64,000 bases of DNA. It comes from an uncultured Bacteroidales bacterium. Lineage in GTDB: Bacteria > Bacteroidota > Bacteroidia > Bacteroidales > Barnesiellaceae. The stretch spans positions 1 to 64,000 of the forward strand of contig CASFYQ010000002.1 of the NCBI GenBank assembly GCA_949298955.1. The letters are read 5' to 3'. Every line of letters starts with the position of its first letter. The stretch's first letter is position 1. The translations under genes and the position numbers were made by a program. Of this stretch, positions 25,870 through 35,284 are shown in pieces. Below the pieces are notes generated by a model. The model was given only the letters and a program-made list of their open reading frames with translations, searched no databases and was not told where the DNA came from.

Positions 25870-28392
25870 ATGAAAAGAGTTTTCAAACTGGGTATTGTAC
25901 TGGGAATGATATTCTCGGTATTCACTATGGCCAACGCCGCTGTGGCCGATTGCAAAGTAAGCGGCACCGTGACCGACTCGATTAGCGGCGAGGCGATTCC
26001 CTTCGTCACCGTGGGCGTGGAAAACAGCGACGGCAAAGTACTCACCCGCGTGGCCTCGGACGCAGACGGTCGCTTCACCGCCACAGCTGCCACCGGCAAC
26101 CGCTATACGCTGGTCATCTCGTCGGTGGGCTACTCGACCCGCCGCGTGGAGGTACCGATAGAATCCGGACTGCGCACCAAGAATCTGGGCAACCTCACCC
26201 TCACCGAGGGAACCGAACTATCGGAGGTGACTGTCGTGGCCCAACGTCCCCTCATCAAAAGCGACATCGACAAGATTACCTACGACATGGAAGCCGACCC
26301 CGAGGCGACCAGCAACAACGCGCTCGACATGCTGCGCAAGGTGCCCATGATTACCGTCGACGCCGAAGAGAACATTCGCCTCAACGGGCAGAGCAACTAC
26401 AAGGTGCTGCTCAACGGCAAAAGCTCGGCCATCCTGTCGGGCGACAACGTGAAGGAAATACTCAAAAGCATGCCGGCCAGCTCGATCAAGAACATCGAGG
26501 TGATTACCAACCCCTCGTCGAAATACGAGGCCGAGGGCGTGGGCGGTATCATCAACATCATCACCGTGACCCGCCGCGACTCCAACGGTGTAGTGGGCAG
26601 CGTGGGGGCCAACGCCGACAACCGCGGAGGATTCGGAGGCAACGTCTACCTCTCCTCGCAAATAGGCAAGTTCGCTTTCTCGGGCCGCTACTCGGGCAAC
26701 CGCTACACCAACGGCCACGGAGGGCACTCGAAAACCTTCTCCGAGACCTACGGCAGCGACGAGTACAACCACTCCGAAGGCTACGGCAAATCGCGTTTCG
26801 AAGGCATCGGCCACAATGTGTCGATAGAAGCCAGCTACGAAATCGACACTCTCAACCTCATCAGCTTTTCGGCTTTCGGCTGGCTGGGCAACAACAAGTC
26901 CAACAACAACCTCGACTATACCTACTATACCCGGACCAACGCCATAAGCAGCCAATACCAGTCACTCACCCGCTCGAACAGCGAATACGGTTCGGTATCG
27001 GGGACACTCGACTACCAACGCTCGTTTGCCAAGAAAGGTCGCACGTTCACGGCTTCGTACCAGTTTGAATACAACCCCAACAACTCGGACTACACGACCG
27101 AAAGCAACGGCATCGTCAACTGGGACAGCTACATCGAGCAGAGCAAAAACAAAGCCTACGGTACCGAACAGACCGTGCAGCTCGACTATTTCGACCCCCT
27201 CACCGAGATGCACCAGATCGAGGCCGGCGCCAAGTATATCATGCGCTGCAACGTGAGCGACGGCGACCGCACCCAAAGTCTGTGGGACGAGCCGACCGGC
27301 ACCTGGAACGACGTGCTGCTGCCGGTCAACGACCTCGACTACACCCAGCACATTCTGGGCCTCTATGCCGGCTATGTGTTGAAAATCAAAAAATGGAGCG
27401 GCAAGGTGGGTACCCGCCTCGAATCGACCTGGAACGACGGCCGCACCACCAACCACAACGAAACGGGTGTTGACCAAAAAACACCTTTCGACAACAACTT
27501 TTTCAACGTGGTACCTTATGTGACCCTCTCGTGGCAACCACGCGAGATGCAGACCTTCAAGCTCTCCTACACGCAACGACTCAGCCGCCCGGGTATCTGG
27601 CAGCTCAACCCGTTCAGAGATTCCTCCTCGCCCATGCAAGTGAGCTACGGTAACCCCGACCTCGACTCCGAGATTTCGCACACCTTCTCGCTGGGATATA
27701 CCCTCTTCACCGCCACGGGCATGAGCCTGGCCGCCGAACTGAACGGCCGCATACAAAACAACGGTATCGAGCAAACTATCTTCATGGACGAGGAGGGTAT
27801 CGCCAACGTCACCTACGACAACATAGGCCGGGCCCGCGAGTGCAAGCTGAACGTATTCTTCTCGGGCAACGTGCTGCCTACGCTCAACCTTTATACCAAC
27901 CTATCGGGCGGATATGGCGATTACAGTTCGACCCGGGCTGGATACTCCAACAAAGGGTGGGACTACAATGGTTTCCTCGGCGCCCGCTGGAACGCCTGGA
28001 AAGACGGCGCCATCAGTGCCAACCTGGGCTACTACTCGGGATTCCGCATGCTGGTGGGAACCACGGCACCCTTTGCCTTCTGCGGGTTCAGCGTGAGCCA
28101 GTCGTTCTTCAACAAGCAACTGCAAGTGAACCTGTCGGTAAGCGACCCCTTCTCAAAAGACCGCAAGTTTACCATGCACATCAAAAACGACGACTATCGC
28201 ATCGACAGCTATAACTATAACCCATGCCAATATGTACGGCTGGGAGTGACCTACCGTTTCGGCCAAATGAAAAACTCGGTGAAAAAAGCTCGCCGCAGTA
28301 TCAACAACGACGACCTCAAAAGCGGGAACAGCGGTACAGGTGCCGGTAGCGGAGCTGTCGGAGGCGGCATGGGCAGCGGCACGGGTATGTAA
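25870..28392 (+). CDS. TonB-dependent-receptor-like outer-membrane barrel protein
   Basis: The protein has 840 aa. A signal peptide (residues about 1-25) is followed by a carboxypeptidase-regulatory-like domain (CKVSGTVTDSISGEAIPFVT, about 30-115), a plug-like domain (ALDMLRKVPMITVDAEENIR, KSMPASSIKNIEVITNPSSK, GVGGIINI) and a long beta-barrel of the outer-membrane beta-barrel-3 type. The C-terminus ends with a Gly/Ser-rich tail after YRFGQMKN, so the usual terminal aromatic is not at the very end. No SusD partner follows. Placement behind the ABC-GntR operon suggests an envelope or transport role. No substrate can be read. Confidence 0.82.
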   Translation: MKRVFKLGIVLGMIFSVFTMANAAVADCKVSGTVTDSISGEAIPFVTVGVENSDGKVLTRVASDADGRFTATAATGNRYTLVISSVGYSTRRVEVPIESGLRTKNLGNLTLTEGTELSEVTVVAQRPLIKSDIDKITYDMEADPEATSNNALDMLRKVPMITVDAEENIRLNGQSNYKVLLNGKSSAILSGDNVKEILKSMPASSIKNIEVITNPSSKYEAEGVGGIINIITVTRRDSNGVVGSVGANADNRGGFGGNVYLSSQIGKFAFSGRYSGNRYTNGHGGHSKTFSETYGSDEYNHSEGYGKSRFEGIGHNVSIEASYEIDTLNLISFSAFGWLGNNKSNNNLDYTYYTRTNAISSQYQSLTRSNSEYGSVSGTLDYQRSFAKKGRTFTASYQFEYNPNNSDYTTESNGIVNWDSYIEQSKNKAYGTEQTVQLDYFDPLTEMHQIEAGAKYIMRCNVSDGDRTQSLWDEPTGTWNDVLLPVNDLDYTQHILGLYAGYVLKIKKWSGKVGTRLESTWNDGRTTNHNETGVDQKTPFDNNFFNVVPYVTLSWQPREMQTFKLSYTQRLSRPGIWQLNPFRDSSSPMQVSYGNPDLDSEISHTFSLGYTLFTATGMSLAAELNGRIQNNGIEQTIFMDEEGIANVTYDNIGRARECKLNVFFSGNVLPTLNLYTNLSGGYGDYSSTRAGYSNKGWDYNGFLGARWNAWKDGAISANLGYYSGFRMLVGTTAPFAFCGFSVSQSFFNKQLQVNLSVSDPFSKDRKFTMHIKNDDYRIDSYNYNPCQYVRLGVTYRFGQMKNSVKKARRSINNDDLKSGNSGTGAGSGAVGGGMGSGTGM

Positions 28393-28426
28393 CCCGATTT
28401 ATTCCTCTTAATTTAAATAAACGAAA

Positions 28427-28463
28427 AGTCCCGTACCCTTTCAAGGATACGGGGCTATTTTTA
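28427..28463. terminator. Terminator after the outer-membrane barrel gene
   Basis: AGTCCCGTACCC pairs with GGATACGGGGCT, followed by ATTTTTATG on the plus strand, between convergent genes. Confidence 0.65.
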
Positions 28464-28520
28464 TGTGCATGACCGAAACAGGAAGCGGCATGTGTCGCCG
28501 ATATTTCCAATCGGGAAATC

Positions 28521-29012
28521 TCAGACAATCTGTTTGCTATGAGCCCTCAACTTACGTTTGATGCGAAATATCCGTACTTTCACCGTACCTAACGGCATTT
28601 TCATACGCTCGGCAATCTCTTCATAACGATACCCCTTCAAATAGAGGGAGAAAAGAGTGCGGCTCTCGACCGGCAACAGATTCATCACCCGTTTGAGGTC
28701 GGTTGCCGAGAAAGCAAACTCCGAATCGATTTCGCGAGAAGATTCAATCTCGGGAACCTTGTAATCCTCGATTAACGCCTGTTGGCGGGAAGAAAGGCGA
28801 CGGCAATTCAGGAAGAGGTTGAACATGATGGTACACAGCCAGCTCTTTATATTCCCCGAATCCCGGTACATCTCCTTATTCGCCAAGGCTTTCAGAGCTG
28901 TCTCTTGCCACAGGTCCTTTGCCTCGTCATCATTATGAGTCAGACTCCTGGCAAAACCCAATAGAGCACCTTGCAGCTTGACTACATGCTGCTCAAATTC
29001 TTCTTGAATCAT
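28521..29012 (-). CDS. ECF-family RNA polymerase sigma factor
   Basis: The protein has 163 aa. Region 2 (about 10-80: LLGFARSLTHNDDEAKDLWQ, then SGNIKSWLCTIMFNLFLNCRR) and region 4 (about 105-155: LLPVESRTLFSLYLKGYRYEE, IAERMKMPLGTVKVRIFRIK) are complete. The short linker is normal for ECF sigma factors. It has no neighbouring anti-sigma or FecR gene; the convergent gene is an outer-membrane barrel and the upstream gene is lptG. It is therefore an orphan ECF factor whose signal input is unknown. Confidence 0.9.
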   Translation of the reverse strand: MIQEEFEQHVVKLQGALLGFARSLTHNDDEAKDLWQETALKALANKEMYRDSGNIKSWLCTIMFNLFLNCRRLSSRQQALIEDYKVPEIESSREIDSEFAFSATDLKRVMNLLPVESRTLFSLYLKGYRYEEIAERMKMPLGTVKVRIFRIKRKLRAHSKQIV

Positions 29013-29117
29013 TATTTGTACTTGAAATTAAATAAAAGAATAGGGTGGTAAAGGTAGGCTATTATTTCCATAGCAAAAAATAAAAAGGCATTTATTTTCA
29101 GCTAGTAAGAAATATTA

Positions 29118-30194
29118 TTATTTGGGAGCCTTTTTATACAATACGACTGCGATTACCGTATAGATGATGTTGGGTATCCACATGGCGAGCATGGGCGACG
29201 TAGCTCCCGTAACGGCAAAGGTCGAGGTAACCGTCGAGAAAAGTATATAACTGAAACTCAACAACAAACCTATTCCGATATTGATACCCATGCCCCCCTT
29301 GACCTTGCGAGAGGAGAGCGACATGCCTATGGCTGTGAGGATAAAGGCAGCGGCAGCCATGGCAAAACGACGTTCATACTCGATTTCGAAATTCTTGATG
29401 TTGGCCACGCCCCGCTCTTTCTGCCGTGCAATATAGCGACGCAACTCGGGGGTAGTCATCATCTCGCTGTCGTTCTGCGAGATAAGGAAATCAGAAGGCT
29501 CGATGGGCACAATCGTGTCGAGCGACGAGCCTTTCACCAACTCCTCTCGCATACCATTGAAATTGCGTATCATATAGTTGTTGACCCGCCAATGGTAAGC
29601 CGAATCGTAATTGATGGTTTGGGCCGTAAGACGCGATTTGAGCACCTTGTCTTCAAACTTTTCGAGCGAGAAACGATAGCCGGTCTTGTTGCTGTTGTCG
29701 TAGCGTGCAATATAGGCGATAACCCCCGGCTCGACCTGCAACTGGATATTGCTGGCATAGTCGACTCGCTTGTTTTTCACATAGGTGTTCGTATACTCGA
29801 TGCGAGTCACATTGGCAGGTGGAATCACATAACAGCTCAAATAGAGGTTGAGAGCGGCGATGATGGCCGCCGAAATCATATAGGGCACAAAGAGCCGTTT
29901 GAAACTGATTCCGCTCGAAAGCATGGCGATAATCTCGGAGTTGTCGGCCAGCTTGGAGGTGAAGAAAATTACGGCGATAAAGGTGAACAGCGGGCTGAAA
30001 AGGTTGGCAAAATAGGGCAAGAAATTGAAAAAATAGTCGAATATCGTAGCCGACAGCGGCGCTTTCAGGAACGAATCGAGCTTCTCGTTGATGTCGAACA
30101 TCACCGTGATAGCCAGGATAAGGGCTATCGCAAAGAAGTATGTTCCCAAAAACTTCTTGATGATATAGATGTCTATTTTCTTCAATACCTTCAT
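29118..30194 (-). CDS. lptG: LPS export permease, YjgP/YjgQ family
   Basis: The protein has 358 aa from ATG 30194 (MKVLKKIDIYIIKKFLGTYF); a longer frame would overlap tgt. Six membrane segments are arranged three at each end, around a periplasmic beta-jellyroll domain of about 200 residues. The N-terminal KKFLGTYFFAIALI and the later FAMAAAAFILTAIGMSLSSR segments are typical. LptF/G build the inner-membrane part of the bridge that moves lipopolysaccharide to the outer membrane. Only one such gene is visible here, so whether this is LptF or LptG is not settled. It follows tgt by 11 bp, an arrangement I recall from other Bacteroidetes. Confidence 0.85.
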   Translation of the reverse strand: MKVLKKIDIYIIKKFLGTYFFAIALILAITVMFDINEKLDSFLKAPLSATIFDYFFNFLPYFANLFSPLFTFIAVIFFTSKLADNSEIIAMLSSGISFKRLFVPYMISAAIIAALNLYLSCYVIPPANVTRIEYTNTYVKNKRVDYASNIQLQVEPGVIAYIARYDNSNKTGYRFSLEKFEDKVLKSRLTAQTINYDSAYHWRVNNYMIRNFNGMREELVKGSSLDTIVPIEPSDFLISQNDSEMMTTPELRRYIARQKERGVANIKNFEIEYERRFAMAAAAFILTAIGMSLSSRKVKGGMGINIGIGLLLSFSYILFSTVTSTFAVTGATSPMLAMWIPNIIYTVIAVVLYKKAPK

Positions 30195-30205
30195 CTTGCG
30201 ACACT

Positions 30206-31336
30206 TTACAACCGTGTAGTCACCCGGCGCACCATCTCGTCTTTCCACGATTTGAAGGTGCCGGCCAGAATCTGGCGGCGAGCCTCCTGGGTGAGCCATA
30301 CATAAAAGGCCAGGTTATGTATCGAAGCTATCTGCATGGCCAGAATCTCTTCGCTGATGAAAAGGTGGCGCAGATAGGCTTTGCTATAACAGGTATCGAC
30401 ATACGACGTGCCTTCGGGATCGATGGGCGAGAAATCATCGGCCCATTTCTTGTTGCGCATGTTCATGATTCCGTTGCGGGTGAAGAGCATACCGTTACGA
30501 CCGTTGCGGGTAGGCATCACACAGTCGAACATATCGACTCCACGCTCGATGCCCTCCAAGATATTGGCCGGCGTGCCCACCCCCATGAGATAGCGGGGCT
30601 TCTCTTTCGGCAAAACATCGTTGACCACCTCGATCATCTCATACATCTTCTCGGTGGGTTCGCCCACGGCCAAGCCCCCGATGGCATTGCCGTCGGCCCC
30701 CAAATCGGCTACGTGTTTGGCCGCCTCGATACGCAAGTCGGGATAGACACAACCCTGCACAATAGGGAAGAAAGTCTGCCGATAGCCATAAAGTCCCTCG
30801 GTCTCGCAGAAATGTTTCCACCCTCTGTCGAGCCAGCGGCGGGTAAGGGCCAGCGACTTTTTGGCATAGGCATAGTCGGCATCGCCGGGCGTACACTCGT
30901 CGAGCGCCATCATGATGTCCGACCCGATGATACGCTGCGTATCCACCACATTCTCGGGCGTAAAGAGGTGTTTCGAGCCGTCGATGTGCGAACGGAAGTG
31001 AGCCCCCTCTTCGGTGAGCTTGCGGCGGTCCGAGAGCGAGAATACCTGGAAGCCCCCGCTGTCGGTGAGGATAGGACGCTCCCACCCGTTGAACTTGTGC
31101 AGGCCGCCGGCCTGGCGCAAGATGTCGAGGCCCGGCCGCAGGTACAGGTGGTAGGTGTTGCCCAGGATAATCTGGGCCTTGATGTCGTCGCGCAGCTCGC
31201 GCTGGTGCACGGCCTTGACCGACGCCACGGTACCCACAGGCATGAATATGGGAGTGAGTATAGTGCCGTGGTCGGTCGTGATGACGCCCGCCCGCGCGCT
31301 GCTATGCTCATCGGTATGTATCAACTCAAAATCCAT
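30206..31336 (-). CDS. tgt: Queuine tRNA-ribosyltransferase
   Basis: The protein has 376 aa. It exchanges guanine 34 of GUN-anticodon tRNAs for a 7-deazaguanine precursor of queuosine. The motifs are LTDSGGFQVFSL (general base Asp), GGLAVGEP, LMGVGTPANILEGI and VDMFDCVMPTRNGRNG with the nucleophilic Asp. In the usual zinc site (CxCxxC and a later His) only one Cys (DTCYSKAYLRHL) and the His (IASIHN) remain, so zinc may be absent or bound differently. Bacteroidetes relatives may share this. The promoter is TATCTTTG at 31438-31445. Confidence 0.93.
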   Translation of the reverse strand: MDFELIHTDEHSSARAGVITTDHGTILTPIFMPVGTVASVKAVHQRELRDDIKAQIILGNTYHLYLRPGLDILRQAGGLHKFNGWERPILTDSGGFQVFSLSDRRKLTEEGAHFRSHIDGSKHLFTPENVVDTQRIIGSDIMMALDECTPGDADYAYAKKSLALTRRWLDRGWKHFCETEGLYGYRQTFFPIVQGCVYPDLRIEAAKHVADLGADGNAIGGLAVGEPTEKMYEMIEVVNDVLPKEKPRYLMGVGTPANILEGIERGVDMFDCVMPTRNGRNGMLFTRNGIMNMRNKKWADDFSPIDPEGTSYVDTCYSKAYLRHLFISEEILAMQIASIHNLAFYVWLTQEARRQILAGTFKSWKDEMVRRVTTRL

Positions 31337-31437
31337 CGTTGTCGTTCAAGTTTTGAAACGAGTCTCTCCCCACAGGCCACCCGACCCGCCAGGAGCGGTG
31401 TCGCAGCCGGGAGGTCCCGGTATCGATTTTTCAGGGG

Positions 31438-31445
31438 CAAAGATA
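31438..31445 (-). promoter_or_regulatory. tgt: tgt-lptG promoter (TAnnTTTG)
   Basis: Minus-strand TATCTTTG followed by CC, preceded by GCTTGCAC, 101 bp upstream of the tgt ATG. The -33 region is ATTTGATTT. Confidence 0.55.
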
Positions 31446-31546
31446 GTGCAAGCCGCGGGTAAAATCAAATTTATTTCGGTTTTGTCACACCAGAAGATCG
31501 TCTGTGACAGCCTCCTTCCAGCCAAAATCAATCCAAGAAAATGGAA

Positions 31547-33940
31547 TCACAACCGGTCAATCTCGTCGAAATGACTTTGATGCGACTGCTCCTTTTGCCG
31601 GCCGAAACGATAGGTTACATTCAATTTCACTTGCCGAGACTCTCCTTTACCCCAATTCCAGAGCCGAAAGCCGGAAAACGAACTGGAATTATCCCAGCGA
31701 CTCGTCCAAAAAATATCGCTCATAGCCAGATTTATCGTGAGGCTCTTGCCGAAAAAGCTCTTCGACAGACCTACATCAACATAGCCCGACGGCTCGACAT
31801 ATTCATTCGAAGCACCCAGATGTTTCGTATAGTAGGCTCCGTTCAACTCCAACCTCAACTGCCAAGGCAATCGTATAAGATTTTGCAACGAAACGATGCC
31901 GGCAAAGCCGTCGAGATTGAACGTACGATAGGCATCAAAGGCAATATCGTTGTTGAGGTAGTACCCCGTTACATTCAGGTTCATCTCCCACCAGTGGAAC
32001 AGATTCACAGCCTGGTAAAGGCTCAACGACACTCGTTGCTGACGACCTATGTTGCGGGGGGTCATCACCACTTTGTCGACCGACAGGGTGTCGGTAATCT
32101 GAGCCCGATAATCCTGCATATAGGCATACGAAACCATGAGCGAAGTCTTCTGTCTGACGTAGGTCAGCGACAAACTGTGAGCCTTCTGGGGGGCAAGAAA
32201 GGGATTGCCCTTCCAATAAGAGAGTTCGTCAAGCAGGTATTCAAAGGGATTCAAATCCTGATAGGCCGGACGGTCGATGCGGCTCGCATAACTGAGCGAA
32301 AGCACATCGCCCCCGTTCCACCGATAGTCGAGTCGCAACGAGGGGAAGAGGTCGAAATGCTCTTTCCTGTTTCGCTCTCCGTCACTTGGACTTACGGTCC
32401 GAAGAATACCGTCGGAAAAGGTATATTCGCCACGCACTCCCGCTTCGAAACCCCAATTTCCCCATCGATGATTGTAGAGCAGATAGGCGGCCAATATCTG
32501 TTCGCGATAGGTAAAGTCGTTGGAGCGGGTATTGTCGAGAAGAGAAACATCACCCTCGACCCGATAGAATCGGAAATCGTTATCAGCATCGACTCCCGAA
32601 TATTTCAACCCCGACCGCAGTTCACCCTGCCACAACGGGTGCTGCTGGTCATAAGCCAAAGAGTAGATATGTATATTACGCCCGTTTACCGAATTGTACA
32701 GATTCTCCTGCACAAGGTCTCCCGCAGGTGTACGATAGCTGTTGGGTTGCATATTGCCCGAACCTCCGTCAAACCAGGCATAGTTTAGATCGACCGTATA
32801 GCTCGTACCTTTACCGGGAGTAGCCATGTAGTAGAGATTACCACCGTAACGGTTACCCCGCTGCCGGTAATAGTCGTTCTGCGCATAAAGCGTCTGCTCG
32901 AGCCGATTGCTTTCGACATCGCGAATCTCGGTTACCGTGCGAGTCTGGCCCGGTCCAAAGAGGGTATTCACGTCGGCACGTACCCCCAGCAGATGCTTGT
33001 CGTTGAAACAATACTCCATACTCAGATTCCCTGCAATGGTTTTGCGCTTATCTACATCGGCCGTTGGACTGTAATAGTCCTTGCCCTGCTGTATACGGTG
33101 CATACCGTAATCCATGCTGTAATGGCCAAACGTATGATTATAGTTACCTTGCAAACTCAATTTACCCTGAGTATAGTTGAACGACAATTCGGTATTCTGT
33201 CGCAGGTTGCGCCAGTAAGAGAGTCCGTTATTCATTGAGAAAAAGAGGCCTTCGGAGGGTTTCCGGTCGGTACAAATGTTGATAATGCCACCAGACCCCT
33301 CGGCATCGTAGCGGGCCGAAGGCTCGGCGATGACCTCGACCGACGAAACCGACGAGGCGGGAATCGTACGTAACAAGGAAACCAACTCCTCCTTCTGCAT
33401 ATAGGTAGGTTTCCCGTTCAGCACAATCGATACATATCCTTTACCTCCTATACTGATATTATTTTCACCATCGACAAAAACACCAGGCGTCTTTTTCAGC
33501 AATTCAAGAGCCGAACTGCCGGCGGCCAGACCACTCTGCCGAGGCGAAAAAATCACCTTTCCATCGGTCACTCGCACAGCCGGCTCTCGTTTCTCGCCTA
33601 CCACCACAATATCGTCCAGTGTAAAATTTTTCGACCGTAAAACAATCGGAGACAACGTGGTATCGCTACTCACCACAAAAGGTTCACCCATAAAGGGTTC
33701 GTACCCCAAACAACTCACATAGAACCTCACTCTTCCCTCGACTATGGCTGAATACTCACCCTGCTCGGTAGTGAGCCCCTGCTGGAGAGTGAGCCCCGTA
33801 TGATTATCAATAAACGAGTAGACCGCGGCATCGACAGGATAACCTACCGAATCGACCACCAAACCGCATACCCGATGCTGGGCATACAGCCAACTGTATA
33901 TCCCGATAAAGAGGAGAAAAAAACCATACCGTTTTACCAT
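31547..33940 (-). CDS. TonB-dependent-receptor-like outer-membrane barrel protein
   Basis: The protein has 797 aa from ATG 33940 (MVKRYGFFLLFIGIYSWLYA, signal peptide). It has the same order as the barrel protein at 25870: a carboxypeptidase-regulatory-like domain (about 20-105, VCGLVVDSVGYPVDAAVYSF), a plug-like part (ALELLKKTPGVFVDGENNIS, TIPASSVSSVEVIAEPSARY, GSGGIINI) and a beta-barrel to the C-terminus (VKLNVTYRFGRQKEQ). No SusD gene is adjacent. A TATCTTTG promoter (minus, 33971-33978) lies 30 bp upstream. It is head-to-head with the gene at 34113. Substrate unknown. Confidence 0.83.
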   Translation of the reverse strand: MVKRYGFFLLFIGIYSWLYAQHRVCGLVVDSVGYPVDAAVYSFIDNHTGLTLQQGLTTEQGEYSAIVEGRVRFYVSCLGYEPFMGEPFVVSSDTTLSPIVLRSKNFTLDDIVVVGEKREPAVRVTDGKVIFSPRQSGLAAGSSALELLKKTPGVFVDGENNISIGGKGYVSIVLNGKPTYMQKEELVSLLRTIPASSVSSVEVIAEPSARYDAEGSGGIINICTDRKPSEGLFFSMNNGLSYWRNLRQNTELSFNYTQGKLSLQGNYNHTFGHYSMDYGMHRIQQGKDYYSPTADVDKRKTIAGNLSMEYCFNDKHLLGVRADVNTLFGPGQTRTVTEIRDVESNRLEQTLYAQNDYYRQRGNRYGGNLYYMATPGKGTSYTVDLNYAWFDGGSGNMQPNSYRTPAGDLVQENLYNSVNGRNIHIYSLAYDQQHPLWQGELRSGLKYSGVDADNDFRFYRVEGDVSLLDNTRSNDFTYREQILAAYLLYNHRWGNWGFEAGVRGEYTFSDGILRTVSPSDGERNRKEHFDLFPSLRLDYRWNGGDVLSLSYASRIDRPAYQDLNPFEYLLDELSYWKGNPFLAPQKAHSLSLTYVRQKTSLMVSYAYMQDYRAQITDTLSVDKVVMTPRNIGRQQRVSLSLYQAVNLFHWWEMNLNVTGYYLNNDIAFDAYRTFNLDGFAGIVSLQNLIRLPWQLRLELNGAYYTKHLGASNEYVEPSGYVDVGLSKSFFGKSLTINLAMSDIFWTSRWDNSSSFSGFRLWNWGKGESRQVKLNVTYRFGRQKEQSHQSHFDEIDRL

Positions 33941-33970
33941 GAACGTTGTTTTTCTGGTATTCAACACACG

Positions 33971-33978
33971 CAAAGATA
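33971..33978 (-). promoter_or_regulatory. TAnnTTTG promoter of the barrel gene
   Basis: Minus-strand TATCTTTG followed by CG, 30 bp before the ATG at 33940. Confidence 0.55.
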
Positions 33979-34096
33979 AAAAAAGAGCGTTACACGAGAA
34001 AAGAAACCCGACCACACACTCATTTATAAATATTTTTATAATATTATTAACGGTGATTTCCTGCCCCAACCGGCGGGAGGTTTCCCAAATTGAGGG

Positions 34097-34104
34097 TATA
34101 TTTG
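34097..34104 (+). promoter_or_regulatory. TAnnTTTG box 8 bp before a start codon
   Basis: TATATTTG followed by CAGCCGTT and ATG at 34113. With a -7 box this close, transcription would start at or next to the ATG, giving an almost leaderless mRNA. Confidence 0.45.
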
Positions 34105-34112
34105 CAGCCGTT

Positions 34113-35003
34113 ATGCTAAAGCCACGAACGACAAACCAACTGCGACTATGGATATGCGGCCTGTTTATCTCGACCGCGGGGTCGCTGTGGTCTCAGTCTA
34201 CACCGCCCCCCATGCGCCCGGGCAACGGGTCGGAACTGGAAATCAAAGGCGGCGAACTCTCGTGGCCCCGCACCGAACAGATGCCCACCTCCATAACCAA
34301 CGACCGCTTCATTCAGCGCCGGTTGGACGAGCATCTCGAAAAGGCTTCGCTCCAGGTGATGAAGCCCTCGACCCTCTTCCCCGAGAACCCCTCGGAGTTT
34401 ATGCTCAATGTCATCTTGCTGCACGCCGTGAAAGACAGCATCGCCAGCCTGCACGACGAGACGATTGCCCGCATGGTCGACCATTTTCTGGTGCGCAACC
34501 TGCTGCGTCCCCTCTCGGACGACCGCCCCGCCCCGGTCAACAACTTTACGATGGGAATGCCCAACACCATGCCCATCGGTGCCGGGATAGCCTACATAGG
34601 GATAGTCGACCCGGTGGAACTCTATCGCGAATGGAAACGCAAGAAACAGGCACTACGCACCAAGATGGTGCTGATGACACTCTTCGGTGACGACAACCGC
34701 CTGCTCACCAGGCAAGAGACCGACTCGATCGAGCAGAGCCTCGCCAAGAAGCGCAAAGCGCCCACGAGCCGTATAGCCAACCCCATACTCATCTCGACGC
34801 TGCTGGCCAACGACACGATTGTGGCTCCCTCGAAGCCCAAGTTTACGGCTCCGCTGTGGGGCAAGGAGCGCCCCACATTCAAGATTGATACACCAGTCGT
34901 CCCCGGCGACTCGATACCCTTGCCTGCCGAGACTGTGCCCGGCCGCCCCGACTCGGTGCCCACTTTGCGACAAGACTCGCTCCCGCCCCTGCCCCGAGAG
35001 TAG
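34113..35003 (+). CDS. Secreted hypothetical protein
   Basis: The protein has 296 aa from ATG 34113 (MLKPRTTNQLRLWICGLFIS). A signal peptide ends near residue 28 (AGSLWSQS). The mature part starts Pro-rich, has a helical middle (FIQRRLDEHLEKASLQVM, then ELYREWKRKKQALRTKMVL) and ends with a Pro/Ser/Asp-rich tail (SIPLPAETVPGRPDSVPTLR). A short Gly/Met stretch (NFTMGMPNTMPIGAGIAYIG) lies between. I recall Bacteroidales proteins of this kind (DUF4476-like or uncharacterised), but I cannot assign one. The next gene is clpB, with its own control region. Confidence 0.65.
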   Translation: MLKPRTTNQLRLWICGLFISTAGSLWSQSTPPPMRPGNGSELEIKGGELSWPRTEQMPTSITNDRFIQRRLDEHLEKASLQVMKPSTLFPENPSEFMLNVILLHAVKDSIASLHDETIARMVDHFLVRNLLRPLSDDRPAPVNNFTMGMPNTMPIGAGIAYIGIVDPVELYREWKRKKQALRTKMVLMTLFGDDNRLLTRQETDSIEQSLAKKRKAPTSRIANPILISTLLANDTIVAPSKPKFTAPLWGKERPTFKIDTPVVPGDSIPLPAETVPGRPDSVPTLRQDSLPPLPRE

Positions 35004-35088
35004 GCATCGGCCCCATATCGGCAGCCTTACCCCGAGCCTTCCAAACGAACTTTCATTCGTCCGGTTTGTTGTAGAGTATGGAAAAGGC

Positions 35089-35237
35089 GACATTTTGTCA
35101 GAAATCGAATGCGCTACAAATGACCTCGTTAGCCGGCAGCCGCCCCCTTAGCGACCGAAATATAGACATTTTGTCACGTTAACAAACTGATTTTCAGACA
35201 ATATTTCACCCACCTTGCGACTGGCACCCCTTTTGAT
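35089..35237 (+). promoter_or_regulatory. clpB: Sigma-54-like clpB promoter with two upstream sites
   Basis: TGGCAC-CCCTT-TTGAT (35222-35237) fits the sigma-54 consensus TGGCACG-N4-TTGCW except at two positions. GACATTTTGTCA occurs at 35089-35100 and 35165-35176, about 150 and 75 bp upstream of the predicted start, the usual place for enhancer-protein sites. No TAnnTTTG box is evident between 35180 and the ATG. Confidence 0.55.
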
Positions 35238-35284
35238 TACACAGAGACGTAACCGATAAAAAGAAAAGAAAGGAGAATAAAGAT

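Noticed and set aside
24997..28392. A SusC/SusD polysaccharide-utilisation locus at the barrel gene
   Set aside because: No SusD-like lipoprotein or glycoside hydrolase is adjacent. The neighbours are a GntR-ABC operon and an ECF sigma factor.
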